A DNA stretch of 64,000 bases, taken from Candidatus Companilactobacillus pullicola. Lineage in GTDB: Bacteria > Bacillota > Bacilli > Lactobacillales > Lactobacillaceae. The stretch spans positions 1 through 64,000 of the forward strand of contig DXCM01000031.1 of assembly GCA_019116025.1 (NCBI GenBank), written 5' to 3'. Shown here one piece after another: positions 50,853 through 63,468 of the stretch. The first letter of the stretch is position 1; every line of letters begins with the position of its first letter. A program made the position numbers and the translations under genes. The notes under the pieces are model-generated. The model was given only the letters and a program-made list of their open reading frames with translations. It made no database searches and had not been told where the DNA came from.

Positions 50853-51668
50853 TCAATACTTATACTTCATCGTACTTCCCCAATCGATCAAACTGAGAAT
50901 AAATACCATAAATATAATTGTTATGTAACTTAAAAATATCCCATTGAGGACATTGTATAATACATCCCTGACATTATAGTCAATATTGCTTACGATAATA
51001 TCTTGTAACGGATAGTAAATACAACCTAATACGATTGCTAACAAGATTGAGGTACAAATACCGACTGTTCCCAAATGATGGAAGAACAACATATTCGAGC
51101 TAACCTTGGAACGTAACCGTATCGCCAACAGCAGAAAAATTCCGGCAGCCGCTACCATAACGGTCTTGATCAACTTTTTAATTGTTTGAATTCTGACGAT
51201 CACCGACTCTATCGGCCCTAAATCGTTATCGACAATTTGGTTCATCATATCTTCATTACTTTTTATCACCGTATCGATTTCATTATCGATATTCAGACCG
51301 TAACTTTGTGCTTCAGCTTTTAATTTAGTACTGATAGTAGCCAAGATGGCACTACCAATTGTTAATTGCGAGTCATCGCTATACACCTCATCCACGGAGG
51401 TATTGATTATCTTTTTGACATCTTTATTAGTTAAGTTAACAGATGATAAATTAGCCGAAATGGAGTAACTGTTGACTAGTCGTCCCAATCGCTGATTGGT
51501 ATAATTCTTGATCAACGTTACGTTAGCTTCACTGCTGACAACTTTCTTCACATAATTACTATTCAGAACAGTAGACAGAGTGATACCCAAAAAGACAATT
51601 ACCATTAGACAAATTGATAACAAAATTAATGTAAAACCGTGCCTATTGTAAGACAATGACTTGCTCAT
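50853..51668 (-). CDS. Membrane protein of unknown function
   Basis: I recognise no family. The 271-residue protein has one N-terminal helix (about 11-31), an extracellular domain of about 130 residues (ANVTLIKNYTNQRLG to DNDLGPIESV), then three helices (about 166-184, 199-220 and 243-264). The ATG at 51668 lies 2 nt after the HAD stop, and the IscA-like gene follows, so all three are one operon. The single extracellular domain between helices could be a sensor or a coupling subunit. Nothing more can be said from the sequence. Confidence 0.65.
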   Translation of the reverse strand: MSKSLSYNRHGFTLILLSICLMVIVFLGITLSTVLNSNYVKKVVSSEANVTLIKNYTNQRLGRLVNSYSISANLSSVNLTNKDVKKIINTSVDEVYSDDSQLTIGSAILATISTKLKAEAQSYGLNIDNEIDTVIKSNEDMMNQIVDNDLGPIESVIVRIQTIKKLIKTVMVAAAGIFLLLAIRLRSKVSSNMLFFHHLGTVGICTSILLAIVLGCIYYPLQDIIVSNIDYNVRDVLYNVLNGIFLSYITIIFMVFILSLIDWGSTMKYKY

Positions 51669-51670
51669 AA

Positions 51671-52333
51671 TTATTTCTCCATAGCTAGATTAACAATCTC
51701 TTGAGGCTTGTTGACGATCCATTCAGAGTCAGCGGCCTTTAATTCGTCATAGTCGCCAAATCCATATGTAACGCCAATAGCTTTCAAATTGTTTTTATGT
51801 GCCCCTACAATATCACTGCTACGATCCCCAACCATAACAAGATTCCTTGTATCTAATTCAACGGAAGTTTTGTCGATTCCATAAGAAATAACATCTTCTT
51901 TTAATGAACGAACGGACTCATCTTCGGCTGCACCGAAAACATGTCTGATATATTCTTTCATATTTAATTGGTCAATAATTCTTTTAGCAAAAACTTCAGG
52001 TTTAGAAGTGGCAATAAACAGTTGCTTATCAGCCTCTTTTAATTCCTTAAGCATATCCAGAACACCATCATAAACAGTGTACTGCATCCAGCCTTCTTCT
52101 TGATAATATTCCCTAAAGGCGGCTATACTTTGATTAATCATCGGATCATCTGGTGCTAAATGATCGTATTTTTGAAGTGAGGCACCCAGAGTTGGTCCAA
52201 TGAAAGTATGTAATGTCTCATCATCATGAGGAATATATCCCAAAGTATGTTGGTACATATATCTCAAACTTTTCATAATTCCTGCTTCAGAATTAATAAT
52301 GGTTCCATCGAGATCAAAAAATAAATTGTTCAA
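51671..52333 (-). CDS. HAD family hydrolase (phosphoglycolate phosphatase-like)
   Basis: The 220-residue protein has HAD motif I FFDLDGTIINSE, motif II ATSKP, and motif III/IV GDRSSDIVGA. The helical cap between motifs I and II is of the Gph/PpaX type. Substrates may be phosphoglycolate, pyrophosphate or small sugar phosphates. It is the first gene of a three-gene operon with an unknown membrane protein and an IscA-like protein. It is divergent from the P-type ATPase gene at 52421. Confidence 0.9.
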   Translation of the reverse strand: MNNLFFDLDGTIINSEAGIMKSLRYMYQHTLGYIPHDDETLHTFIGPTLGASLQKYDHLAPDDPMINQSIAAFREYYQEEGWMQYTVYDGVLDMLKELKEADKQLFIATSKPEVFAKRIIDQLNMKEYIRHVFGAAEDESVRSLKEDVISYGIDKTSVELDTRNLVMVGDRSSDIVGAHKNNLKAIGVTYGFGDYDELKAADSEWIVNKPQEIVNLAMEK

Positions 52334-52420
52334 ATTAAATTCATCCTTTTATGTTAAATTTAAGTTATGTAAAGATTATATAGCATTCAATTAAAAATAA
52401 CTAACAGTCGTAGGTAGAGT

Positions 52421-54757
52421 ATGGTAAAAATTAAAAAACCGAAAACATATACCAGCCTCGAAGAAGGGCTCACGGGTCAGCAAGTCGCCACCCAAGCTCA
52501 AAAGGGACTGACAAACGTACAAATCAAAAAATTATCGCGTCCAATACCAAAAATCTTGGCCGATAACTTATTCACATTATTCAATCTTCTAAATTTAATC
52601 ATCGCTATTTTGATTTTTTGGACTGGTTCTTATCGGAATTTATTCTTCTTAGGACCAGTAATTGCTAACATTATTATCGGTAGCTATCAAGAAATCAGAG
52701 CTAAAATCACTGTCGATAAAATAAGCCTCGTCAACACTCAAAGTTTCACCGTTATCCGTGACAAACACAAACAAGAAATTCCTATCGATCAATTAGTTGA
52801 AGATGACATCGTCTTGGTTAAACGTGGCGATACGATTCCTGCTGACGGAATTGTTCGTTATTCTAACGGATTACAGATCAACGAATCAAGTATCACTGGT
52901 GAATCAGATACTATCAACAAGTTAGTTGACGATGAAGTCTTCTCTGGTAGCTTTGCCATTGCTGGACAAGCTAAAATTCAATTGACTCAAGTCGGTCATG
53001 AGAGCTTCGTTTCTAAATTGTCATCAGCCGTCGGTAAGGAAAAACGTTCTGTTAGCGTTTTAATGAAAATAATTAATAACATTATTAAAATTTTAACATA
53101 CACTATCATCCCTATTGGACTTCTTTTATTTTTCCGCTCATTCTTAAAGAATGGCGATGTTTCCCAATCAATTTTAGGAACTTCCGCTTCCGTTATCGGG
53201 ATGATTCCTGAAGGTTTAGTTCTATTAACTGCTGTGGCATTGGCAACTGGTTCTTACAACTTATCCAAACGTAATATCTTGGTACGATCACTTAGTGCAA
53301 TTGAAACTCTGGCTCGAGTCGACACCTTATGCCTCGATAAAACCGGTACGATCACAACTGGTAAGTTGACGGTTAAAAAGACCATCACCTATAACGGCTT
53401 CAGTACCGCTCAAGTTCAGGCCATCGTAAGTAAAATTGTCGAAGCAACCCAGGAAACTAACGCGACTGCCTTGGCGATTAAAAATTTAGACGCTGAAGTA
53501 TTTAAGACTGAAGTTAAAAAAGTTATTCCTTTCTCATCCGAAACTAAATATTCTGGCTTTATAGATGAAGAAAACGTTCGTTACATTATGGGGGCTCCTG
53601 AATTCATTATCAAGAACCCCGCTCCCGAAGTTACTCAGACTGTAGAGAAAGCTGCTGAAAAGGGCTTTCGTGTGATTGCTATTCTTAAAGAAACTTCTCA
53701 ACAGACCCTTTTAGGTTTGTTATTGATTTCTGATGAAGTCAGACCTCAAGCGCCTTCTACCTTCTCATATCTTAAGAACCAGGGAATCGATTTAAAAATC
53801 ATTTCTGGTGATAATCCCGTGACAGTTGCCAATGTAGCTGCACAAGCTGGCATCTCCACAGGGAATAATTACATTGATATGAGCAGTGTCAAAGATGATG
53901 AAGACTATCATGATTTGGTTAAAAAGTATAAAGTTTTCGGTCGTGTTCGTCCTAATCAAAAAGCCGATTTAATTAAAGCCATGCAAGACAATGGTCTTAC
54001 TGTCGGTATGACTGGGGATGGTGTCAACGATGTTTTGGCCATGCGCCAATCTGATTGTAGTGTTGCCATTGCTGGTGAAAGTGATGCCGCTGAAGCTTCA
54101 GCTGATTTTGTTTTATTAAACCGCAACTTCGATTCAATGATTTTCATGTTGAATGAAGGTCGTCGAGTTATCAATAATGTTGAAAGAGTAGCTTCACTAT
54201 TCTTGATCAAAACAATTTATTCCGTTGTTTTGTCGATCTTCTTCATTATTTTAGGAACTGGCTATCCTTTCCAACCATCACAACTGACACCAATCAATGC
54301 ACTAACAGTTGGTATTCCGACGTTCATTCTGGCTTTGGAACCAAATTACACACCACCAGCTGGACGTTTCATGCGTAACGTTATGGAAATAGCTTTACCG
54401 TCTGCCATTTGTAATATTATTTTCATCGTGGCCATTTCAATTTTAGGTCGACACTTTAATTATAATTTTGCGACAACTTCAACTCTTTGTGTCTTCACAA
54501 TCGGTATTATCGGTTACTGTGCCTTGATCTCAATTAGTAATCCATTGATTGTAAGAAAGAAAGTTATGATTGCTATCTCGTTTGTTTTATTCATTATTAC
54601 CTTTATCTTTGGAAACAAACCATTCGGATTGCAAAGTATTTTGACTTTGAAATACGCATATCTCTTTGTAGCCATCTTCTTGATTGCTTGGCCACTATTC
54701 ATGTTCATGCGTGAAGTCTTAGGTCGAAGAGTATTTTCTAAAATTAATTGGAAGTAA
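52421..54757 (+). CDS. P-type cation ATPase, calcium-type (CtpE/CaxP-like)
   Basis: The 778-residue protein has all P-type signatures: the actuator loop SSITGESD, the phosphorylation site D306 in LDKTGTIT, and the hinge GMTGDGVNDVLAM. About ten helices are predicted. TM4 carries GMIPEGLVLLTA, the PEGL type found in Ca2+ pumps and CtpE, rather than CPC of heavy-metal pumps. The short N-terminus (GLTGQQVATQAQKGLTN) and absence of metal-binding CxxC support calcium or a similar divalent cation. Direction and exact ion are inferred. Its own terminator follows the stop. Confidence 0.88.
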   Translation: MVKIKKPKTYTSLEEGLTGQQVATQAQKGLTNVQIKKLSRPIPKILADNLFTLFNLLNLIIAILIFWTGSYRNLFFLGPVIANIIIGSYQEIRAKITVDKISLVNTQSFTVIRDKHKQEIPIDQLVEDDIVLVKRGDTIPADGIVRYSNGLQINESSITGESDTINKLVDDEVFSGSFAIAGQAKIQLTQVGHESFVSKLSSAVGKEKRSVSVLMKIINNIIKILTYTIIPIGLLLFFRSFLKNGDVSQSILGTSASVIGMIPEGLVLLTAVALATGSYNLSKRNILVRSLSAIETLARVDTLCLDKTGTITTGKLTVKKTITYNGFSTAQVQAIVSKIVEATQETNATALAIKNLDAEVFKTEVKKVIPFSSETKYSGFIDEENVRYIMGAPEFIIKNPAPEVTQTVEKAAEKGFRVIAILKETSQQTLLGLLLISDEVRPQAPSTFSYLKNQGIDLKIISGDNPVTVANVAAQAGISTGNNYIDMSSVKDDEDYHDLVKKYKVFGRVRPNQKADLIKAMQDNGLTVGMTGDGVNDVLAMRQSDCSVAIAGESDAAEASADFVLLNRNFDSMIFMLNEGRRVINNVERVASLFLIKTIYSVVLSIFFIILGTGYPFQPSQLTPINALTVGIPTFILALEPNYTPPAGRFMRNVMEIALPSAICNIIFIVAISILGRHFNYNFATTSTLCVFTIGIIGYCALISISNPLIVRKKVMIAISFVLFIITFIFGNKPFGLQSILTLKYAYLFVAIFLIAWPLFMFMREVLGRRVFSKINWK

Positions 54758-54792
54758 AAAAATCTCAATCCATTTTGGACTGAGATTTTTTG
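54756..54792. terminator. Bidirectional terminator
   Basis: AAAAAATCTCA with TCC pairs with GGA and TGAGATTTTTT, between the convergent ATPase and surface-protein genes. Confidence 0.85.
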
Positions 54793-54801
54793 TTACCACT
54801 A

Positions 54802-57006
54802 TTAATCTTTTACTTCACCGGCCTTAACCCACATATTAGTGGCGACTCGATACATTTTAATTCCATTTATCTCGGCAATTCGATCTGTATACCAAGGTGT
54901 ATTCTTTCCTAGTACTTTTTCAGTATTCAACTTGCCCTTACAATCATAAACTGGTGTCTCTTTCGAAGTTACAATTACATCACTGAATGGCACGTACTTA
55001 TAAGCTTTATCTGTCCTGATATACTTATCAGTTGCCACCCGATAATATTCAACACCGTTGATACTCTTTAGCTGATCGGTTACCCAATCGCTAGCCTGTG
55101 CTAAATCCACATCTATTGCTTTACCGTTAGCATCGTAAACTTGAACGGAACCACCATCAGGATAGGTTGAAACTAAGCCTAAATCATCACTGTCTTCTGC
55201 TTTCTTCACAAGGATTTGGACATCTTTACTACCATTCTTAATCTGATAAATGGCATCATCAGCGTTGATTAATGTGTATCCTGTCGGAACTTTCAAATTG
55301 AGATTTGAGCCAACTGCACCCTCACCCGTCTGAGTTCCTACTTCTTTATTAGTATTCTCGTCAATATAAGAAATTCTATACGAAGTATCAGCCTTTGTTA
55401 CATAGCTAGTAAAGGTCATATTCTCCTTATTGAGCAAAAACCCATATGAAGATAAGTCGGCCAAACTATAACCATCTGGCGCTTTAACGTTGATATAATC
55501 GCCTAGGTTGCCCTGGCCTGTAGTTTTATCAACTACTTCACTAGTCTTTGAATCCTTGTATTGAATCGTGTAATCCAATCTTTCAGCCGGAATGCTAGGA
55601 ATCGACTTTCTAGTTAAATAAATAGTCTTCTGAGGAGTCTTACTGTTCAAAGTGAGCATCATATCTGAAGCATTCGCAAAGTCGTAACCACTTGGAACCT
55701 GTAAGACAATCGAACTTCCTTCATCCCCTGTACCAGTTACATCTTTACCAATTTGTTTATTAGTATCTTTATCTAAATATTTAATATCGTAATTAACACT
55801 CTTGGCAATTTCAATAGTCTTAGATGGATTCTTAGCATCTACTTTAAACGTCTTTTGAGCGTTACTCAAAGTATAACCACTAGGAAGCTTAGATGTGTCT
55901 ACCGTTATGGTTGAACCATCTGCTGCTTGGCCAGATTGTGTATCGATAACATCACCAGTATTTTTATCCTTAATAATAAAATTGTAATTAACCTGTGTTG
56001 TATCACCTGAAACAGTTATTGATTGGTTTTGTTTTGTATAAATAATATTTTGTCCAACAACATGATTACCTTCGTCGATAACTGGAGTTCCATTATCATC
56101 AATTCCAGTAGCCTCATAAGTTACAGTATATTTTCCAGGCTTAGTGATATCGACCGTACCCGATTTTATAGTAACGGAGTACTTATTGCCATTAGAATCA
56201 GTAATCGTAACTGGCTTAGCTAATCCAGTTTTATCATTTAACTGTAAAGTTCTATTACTCAATTGTTGCCAATTTGGTTCTTGAAAAATTTTTACATGAC
56301 GAATTAAAGGAGCACCTTCCACGTTATACGTTGTATCAGTTGGAACAAATACAATTTCTCCACCTTTAGTATCTATATCCGGACTTATCTGGGTTATTTT
56401 AGTTTCAACAACAGCTTTATGTCCATTTAGGTCTGTTTTGTTACGCGATAACTTGGAAACATTAGTGCTGGAATCATTTAAATGATCCCCACTAGTAATT
56501 GCATCATTAAATGAACTTGGCAAACTGGTTCCTTTAAAGTTCATCGGATCTGCTCGTCCTGAAATTAACTCTGGTTTGAAATAATTATATTTCAAATTGA
56601 AAGTTTTAGTTTGTTCGCCATTTTTATAACTGACTTTTGATGCAAAGTTAGTTTTTTTATCGCGTTGTTCAATTGTCATTGTTAATGGATTTCCCTTATC
56701 ATCAACAATTCCCAATTTATTTTGCAGTAAAGTCTCATATTTTTCATTGCTGCTATCGACGTCTTCTTGAAAGATTGGTGAAACCTCAAGTGTCTGTCCA
56801 TCTTTCAAATCAGAAAACTTTTGTTTACCCGTCGTTACCGCATCCGATAAAGAACTGGTTGCCTCAATTACGGGGTCTTCTTTCAATTCATTTTTGACAT
56901 GAATTTCCTTTGATTTACTTGCAGCCTCAACGACTGAAGTATTAGCACCCAGAATTGTTGCGGATAGCAATACCCCAGTTAAAGCTACCATTTCATATTT
57001 TTTCAT
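54802..57006 (-). CDS. Secreted surface protein with MucBP repeats and SLAP-like C-terminus
   Basis: The 734-residue protein has a signal peptide (about 1-28, ending SVVEA) and an N-terminal domain to about 235. An Ig-like domain follows (about 240-320, KPGKYTVTYEAT), then four MucBP-type repeats: VNYNFIIKDKNTGDVI, VNYDIKYLDKDTNKQIG, LDYTIQYKDSKTSEVV and TSYRISYIDENTNKEVG. Two SLAP-like modules end the protein (QVYDANGKAIDVD...YYRVATDKYI and VYDCKGKLNT...MYRVATNMWV). There is no LPxTG, so attachment is probably non-covalent to wall polymers through the SLAP modules. Mucin or glycan adhesion is the likely role. Confidence 0.85.
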   Translation of the reverse strand: MKKYEMVALTGVLLSATILGANTSVVEAASKSKEIHVKNELKEDPVIEATSSLSDAVTTGKQKFSDLKDGQTLEVSPIFQEDVDSSNEKYETLLQNKLGIVDDKGNPLTMTIEQRDKKTNFASKVSYKNGEQTKTFNLKYNYFKPELISGRADPMNFKGTSLPSSFNDAITSGDHLNDSSTNVSKLSRNKTDLNGHKAVVETKITQISPDIDTKGGEIVFVPTDTTYNVEGAPLIRHVKIFQEPNWQQLSNRTLQLNDKTGLAKPVTITDSNGNKYSVTIKSGTVDITKPGKYTVTYEATGIDDNGTPVIDEGNHVVGQNIIYTKQNQSITVSGDTTQVNYNFIIKDKNTGDVIDTQSGQAADGSTITVDTSKLPSGYTLSNAQKTFKVDAKNPSKTIEIAKSVNYDIKYLDKDTNKQIGKDVTGTGDEGSSIVLQVPSGYDFANASDMMLTLNSKTPQKTIYLTRKSIPSIPAERLDYTIQYKDSKTSEVVDKTTGQGNLGDYINVKAPDGYSLADLSSYGFLLNKENMTFTSYVTKADTSYRISYIDENTNKEVGTQTGEGAVGSNLNLKVPTGYTLINADDAIYQIKNGSKDVQILVKKAEDSDDLGLVSTYPDGGSVQVYDANGKAIDVDLAQASDWVTDQLKSINGVEYYRVATDKYIRTDKAYKYVPFSDVIVTSKETPVYDCKGKLNTEKVLGKNTPWYTDRIAEINGIKMYRVATNMWVKAGEVKD

Positions 57007-57069
57007 AAAAACATATCTCCCTGATATTCTTATATGAATCTACACCTCTAGAATAGCAGTTACGATAGC

Positions 57070-57109
57070 AAAAGGGAGACACATTTTCAGAAAAGTGTCT
57101 CCCTTTTTT
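57070..57109. terminator. Terminator after the 68-residue membrane protein gene
   Basis: AAAGGGAGACAC pairs with GTGTCTCCCTTTTTT around an ATTTTCAGAAAA loop. Confidence 0.8.
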
Positions 57110-57118
57110 ATTCTATTT

Positions 57119-57325
57119 TTATTTAAATTCTTCTTCATGTTTATGATGTTGCATAAACTCACTGTGATTCTTTTGCATTCCCATCAAATAGACGATGGAC
57201 AATACTATCACGGCAAACATTGCTAAAACAGCATGTGGCTGTCTCATTATCAGCAACAAAATTGTTAACAATACTAAAACTAATATTGAAATTCTTAAAG
57301 TAACTCTGGGAACTTTATCTTTCAT
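57119..57325 (-). CDS. Small two-helix membrane protein
   Basis: The 68-residue protein has two hydrophobic helices (about 8-27 and 31-48) and a charged His-rich tail (HSEFMQHHKHEEEFK). ATG 57325 has AGAGGT upstream; a longer frame from 57385 overlaps the noncoding gap and is less likely. I recognise no family. It lies 73 nt downstream of the GH1 gene and may be the last gene of the bgl operon, ended by the terminator at 57070-57109. Confidence 0.6.
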   Translation of the reverse strand: MKDKVPRVTLRISILVLVLLTILLLIMRQPHAVLAMFAVIVLSIVYLMGMQKNHSEFMQHHKHEEEFK

Positions 57326-57397
57326 AATGTCATACCTCTTTTGAACTTCTAGGTTAATTATGAAAGCAAATTTCCAGTTACGCAATTAAGACGCTTG

Positions 57398-58903
<1,506 letters not shown>

Positions 58904-58910
58904 TTAAAGT

Positions 58911-61021
<2,111 letters not shown>

Positions 61022-61027
61022 TAGTAT

Positions 61028-61864
61028 TTAATTTTCCCGATGGGTTACTCGCCAAACATGTAAGATCAAATACATTTGATCATTTGACGACAACGCCCAC
61101 CCTTTAGTATTTCGTAAGAATGTAGAAATCTTTTGAACAGTTTGATTCTCTTGAGGATATTTAGCAATCATTAATTTCAACAAACTAGGGTCCAATTGTT
61201 CACCAGCAGGCTTGTTGGATTTGATTTTTTTAATTAAGAAATATCTCAAATGCGATACCAGACGACTATAGCTGAATGATTCATCATCCAAAGTCTTGTG
61301 GTAACTGATTTGAATAATATTGATGATATCGGCAATTATCTTGGAAACTTGGATCGTGTCCTGAAGGGATTCTTTTTCATTCTCCAAATTAACAAAGTGA
61401 TAAGTCAAGAAGACCAATTCATCCTTAGCAAACTTAATTTTCAAATCCTTATCGATAATTTTAATTGACCTTAACGCTGCTTGATATTCTTTAGGAAATA
61501 ATTTTTTTACTTCCCAGTTAACTGCTCTATCTGTAAACTCAATGTGCTCTTTTGCCCGTTCGTAAGCAAAATTGATGTGATCAGCCAAAATTAAATATTG
61601 ATAATCATTAAATTTAACCTTTAAAAAAGATTCGACATCGTTAACTATATCAGAAGTTACATCAATGATAGATTTATCATATTCCCCTAAATTATCAATG
61701 TTTGCTGTATTCTCCGACTTGAAACGTTGGGTTATCTTTGATGCGTCCACCAAATCACCCGTTTTCTTGCCAAATCCGATGCCTTTGCCAATAACTACCC
61801 ATTCAACATGATGGTCATCAACTACGAGGGCCGCATTATTATTATAATTTCTTATAAATTTCAA
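61028..61864 (-). CDS. licT: BglG/LicT family transcription antiterminator
   Basis: The 278-residue protein has an N-terminal RNA-binding CAT domain (FIRNYNNNAALVVDDHHVEWVVIGKGIGFGKK), followed by PRD1 (about 65-170, DHINFAYERAKEH) and PRD2 (about 175-278, FLTYHFVN and LRYFLIKK). It binds the RAT RNA to prevent termination when beta-glucosides are present; the PTS phosphorylates the PRDs. The start is TTG 61864, with AGGAGGG 9 nt before. RAT sites occur before this gene and before bglP, so it regulates both itself and the transporter. The name licT is by family. Confidence 0.93.
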   Translation of the reverse strand: MKFIRNYNNNAALVVDDHHVEWVVIGKGIGFGKKTGDLVDASKITQRFKSENTANIDNLGEYDKSIIDVTSDIVNDVESFLKVKFNDYQYLILADHINFAYERAKEHIEFTDRAVNWEVKKLFPKEYQAALRSIKIIDKDLKIKFAKDELVFLTYHFVNLENEKESLQDTIQVSKIIADIINIIQISYHKTLDDESFSYSRLVSHLRYFLIKKIKSNKPAGEQLDPSLLKLMIAKYPQENQTVQKISTFLRNTKGWALSSNDQMYLILHVWRVTHREN

Positions 61865-61878
61865 TGACTTACCCTCCT

Positions 61879-61956
61879 AAAAAAAATACCCACTAATTGC
61901 ACACTAAAATATGCACAATATTAGTAGGTTTATGCCTGATCGAATCAGTAACACAC
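61879..61956 (-). promoter_or_regulatory. RAT antiterminator site and overlapping terminator before licT
   Basis: On the minus strand TGTGTTACTGATTCGATCAG with GCATAAACC (61927-61956) matches the LicT RAT consensus. It overlaps a terminator, CCTACTAAT and TTGTGCA against TGTGCAA and TTAGTGGG, followed by eight T (61879-61927). licT is thus autoregulated by antitermination. Confidence 0.9.
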
Positions 61957-61972
61957 ATCGTTTACAGGAACC

Positions 61973-62001
61973 ATGATAGCGGTTTCTTTATAAGACGTCA
62001 A
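61973..62001 (-). promoter_or_regulatory. licT promoter overlapped by a cre site
   Basis: On the minus strand TTGACG (61996-62001), 17-nt spacer, TATCAT (61973-61978). The cre-like AGAAACCGCTATCA (61974-61987) matches 13 of 14 positions and covers the -10, so CcpA would repress the operon when glucose is present. Confidence 0.75.
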
Positions 62002-62121
62002 GTCTCTTTTTGAAATTAAGCTATAAAAGTATCAAATATTATTGTAAAAAGTGAATTTTTTAAGGCACATTTAAACTTACTTTGGTTAGATAATCTTGGT
62101 CAAAAAATTGATCAAATATAA

Positions 62122-62135
62122 TGTAAACGTTGTCA
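62122..62135. promoter_or_regulatory. Second cre-like site in the divergent gap
   Basis: TGTAAACGTTGTCA matches the cre consensus at 13 of 14 positions. It lies midway in the 430-nt gap between licT and the gene at 62301. The rest of the gap is AT-rich; a weak promoter TTGACC (62187-62192), 17 nt, TCATAT may serve the gene at 62301. Confidence 0.4.
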
Positions 62136-62300
62136 ATTAATAAGTATTGAATAAACGCTACAAATTGTCCAGATACTTCGTTATACTTGACCTAACAGGG
62201 CTTAGGGCATCATATCAGCAAGCAAAAAAATCGTTTTTTATTAATATATTTTTTATCATGATATTATGCTAATAATTAAACAAACTAAGGAGTCTTGAAT

Positions 62301-62663
62301 ATGCCAAAGAAAATTGCTGTCGTAGCTATGAATACCAAGAAGATTCCCTATGTCGGTGGTAATGAACTTATCATCACACTCGATAATCAAAAAGTTTGGT
62401 ACACCGCCAACACTAAACAGATTAGAATCCCCTTTTTAACAAATGTTCTCAATTCAATGATGAACAACTTTTTCAATACTTTTATGAAACGCTCAAATAA
62501 GCAGAACGTTGTCAAAGCTAACTATTTCTCTAAACAAGTTGCCCGCTACTTGCTTAAGAACAACTATGATCAAGTTGTTTTTGAAAATGAACAGCTCAGA
62601 AGAAATATCTCTCGTCGTCTTCAAAAGAAGACAACCACTGTCCCAGAAACTTTACTCGCTTAG
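62301..62663 (+). CDS. Small basic protein of unknown function
   Basis: I recognise no family. The 120-residue protein starts at ATG 62301, with AAGGAG 8 nt upstream; the TTG at 62295 is too close. The first half looks beta-rich (KIAVVAMNTKKIPYVGGNELIITL, KVWYTANTKQIRIPF). The second half is helical and strongly basic (FMKRSNKQNVVKANYFSKQVARYLLKNNY, RRNISRRLQKK). There is no signal peptide or membrane helix. The basic composition would fit a nucleic-acid-binding protein. It is monocistronic and has a strong terminator. Confidence 0.6.
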   Translation: MPKKIAVVAMNTKKIPYVGGNELIITLDNQKVWYTANTKQIRIPFLTNVLNSMMNNFFNTFMKRSNKQNVVKANYFSKQVARYLLKNNYDQVVFENEQLRRNISRRLQKKTTTVPETLLA

Positions 62664-62668
62664 GACAT

Positions 62669-62710
62669 AAATAAGGTCCAGAAATCTTAATTGATTTCTG
62701 GACCTTATTA
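62669..62710. terminator. Bidirectional terminator
   Basis: AATAAGGTCCAGAAATC pairs perfectly with GATTTCTGGACCTTATT around a 6-nt loop, between convergent genes. Confidence 0.9.
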
Positions 62711-62711
62711 T

Positions 62712-63353
62712 TTATCTAACGGCACTAACGATATCTTCATCGCCAGTAACAAAGTTAATATCTTTCTTAATTGTAGAAGGTATTTCCAAAGCTTGTGTAA
62801 TAACTTTAGCTACATCGGCTCTTGGAACACTGCCACCTTCATAATTGCTTTGAATATTGATTTTTCCAACAGCATCATCATTCGTTAACATTCCTGGATG
62901 AACAATTGTGTAATCCAAGTTTGTGCTACGAAGATATTTGTCCGCATAGTGTTTAGCAATGTAATATGGTCTGATTCCGGAAGCTTCCCACTTACTAGGA
63001 TCATCGCTGTAAACGGCACTGACCATTACATAACGCTTGATTCCTAATGTTTGGGCGACATCCATTGTCTTGATGGCACCATCTAAATCGATTTCCATCG
63101 TCAAATCGTATCCAGCTCCACCAGCACCAGCGGTAAATACGATTGTATCAGCTCCAGAAGCTTCAATCGAGTTCTTGATTTCTGCTATCGGTGCAGTTAA
63201 ATCAATATATTGTGTTGCAATATCCTCTGCTTGATAGGCCTTGATTTGTTCTTCATTACGCAAGCCAGCCACAAAATGAATCTGTTTGTTTTGAAGTTCA
63301 TCAATCAATAAGCGTCCCACTTTACCATGGGCACCAATAATAAGTACTTTCAT
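62712..63353 (-). CDS. NAD(P)-binding protein (atypical SDR/YwnB-like)
   Basis: The 213-residue protein starts MKVLIIGAHGKVGRLLIDEL (GxxGxxG NAD(P) site) and has VFTAGAGGAGYDLTMEIDLDG and YIAKHYADKYLRSTNLDYTIVHPGML. The fold is of the NmrA/atypical SDR a5 group of NAD(P)H-binding proteins, often linked to redox stress. I start at ATG 63353 because GAGGAGG lies just upstream; 63380 is a longer reading across that site. It is monocistronic with terminators on both sides. Confidence 0.85.
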   Translation of the reverse strand: MKVLIIGAHGKVGRLLIDELQNKQIHFVAGLRNEEQIKAYQAEDIATQYIDLTAPIAEIKNSIEASGADTIVFTAGAGGAGYDLTMEIDLDGAIKTMDVAQTLGIKRYVMVSAVYSDDPSKWEASGIRPYYIAKHYADKYLRSTNLDYTIVHPGMLTNDDAVGKINIQSNYEGGSVPRADVAKVITQALEIPSTIKKDINFVTGDEDIVSAVR

Positions 63354-63423
63354 TACAAATACCTCCTCGAGTAACTTCACTCTAACAATAAGTATTTAAT
63401 TTTGCCATTATTATGTATCCTAT

Positions 63424-63468
63424 AAAAAATATCCAGAAATCAATTTAATGATCTCTGGATATTTTTTA
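63424..63468 (-). terminator. Terminator of the GH65 gene
   Basis: AAAATATCCAGA with ATC pairs with GAT and TCTGGATATTTTTT. It overlaps the stop region of the partial gene at 63466. Confidence 0.75.
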
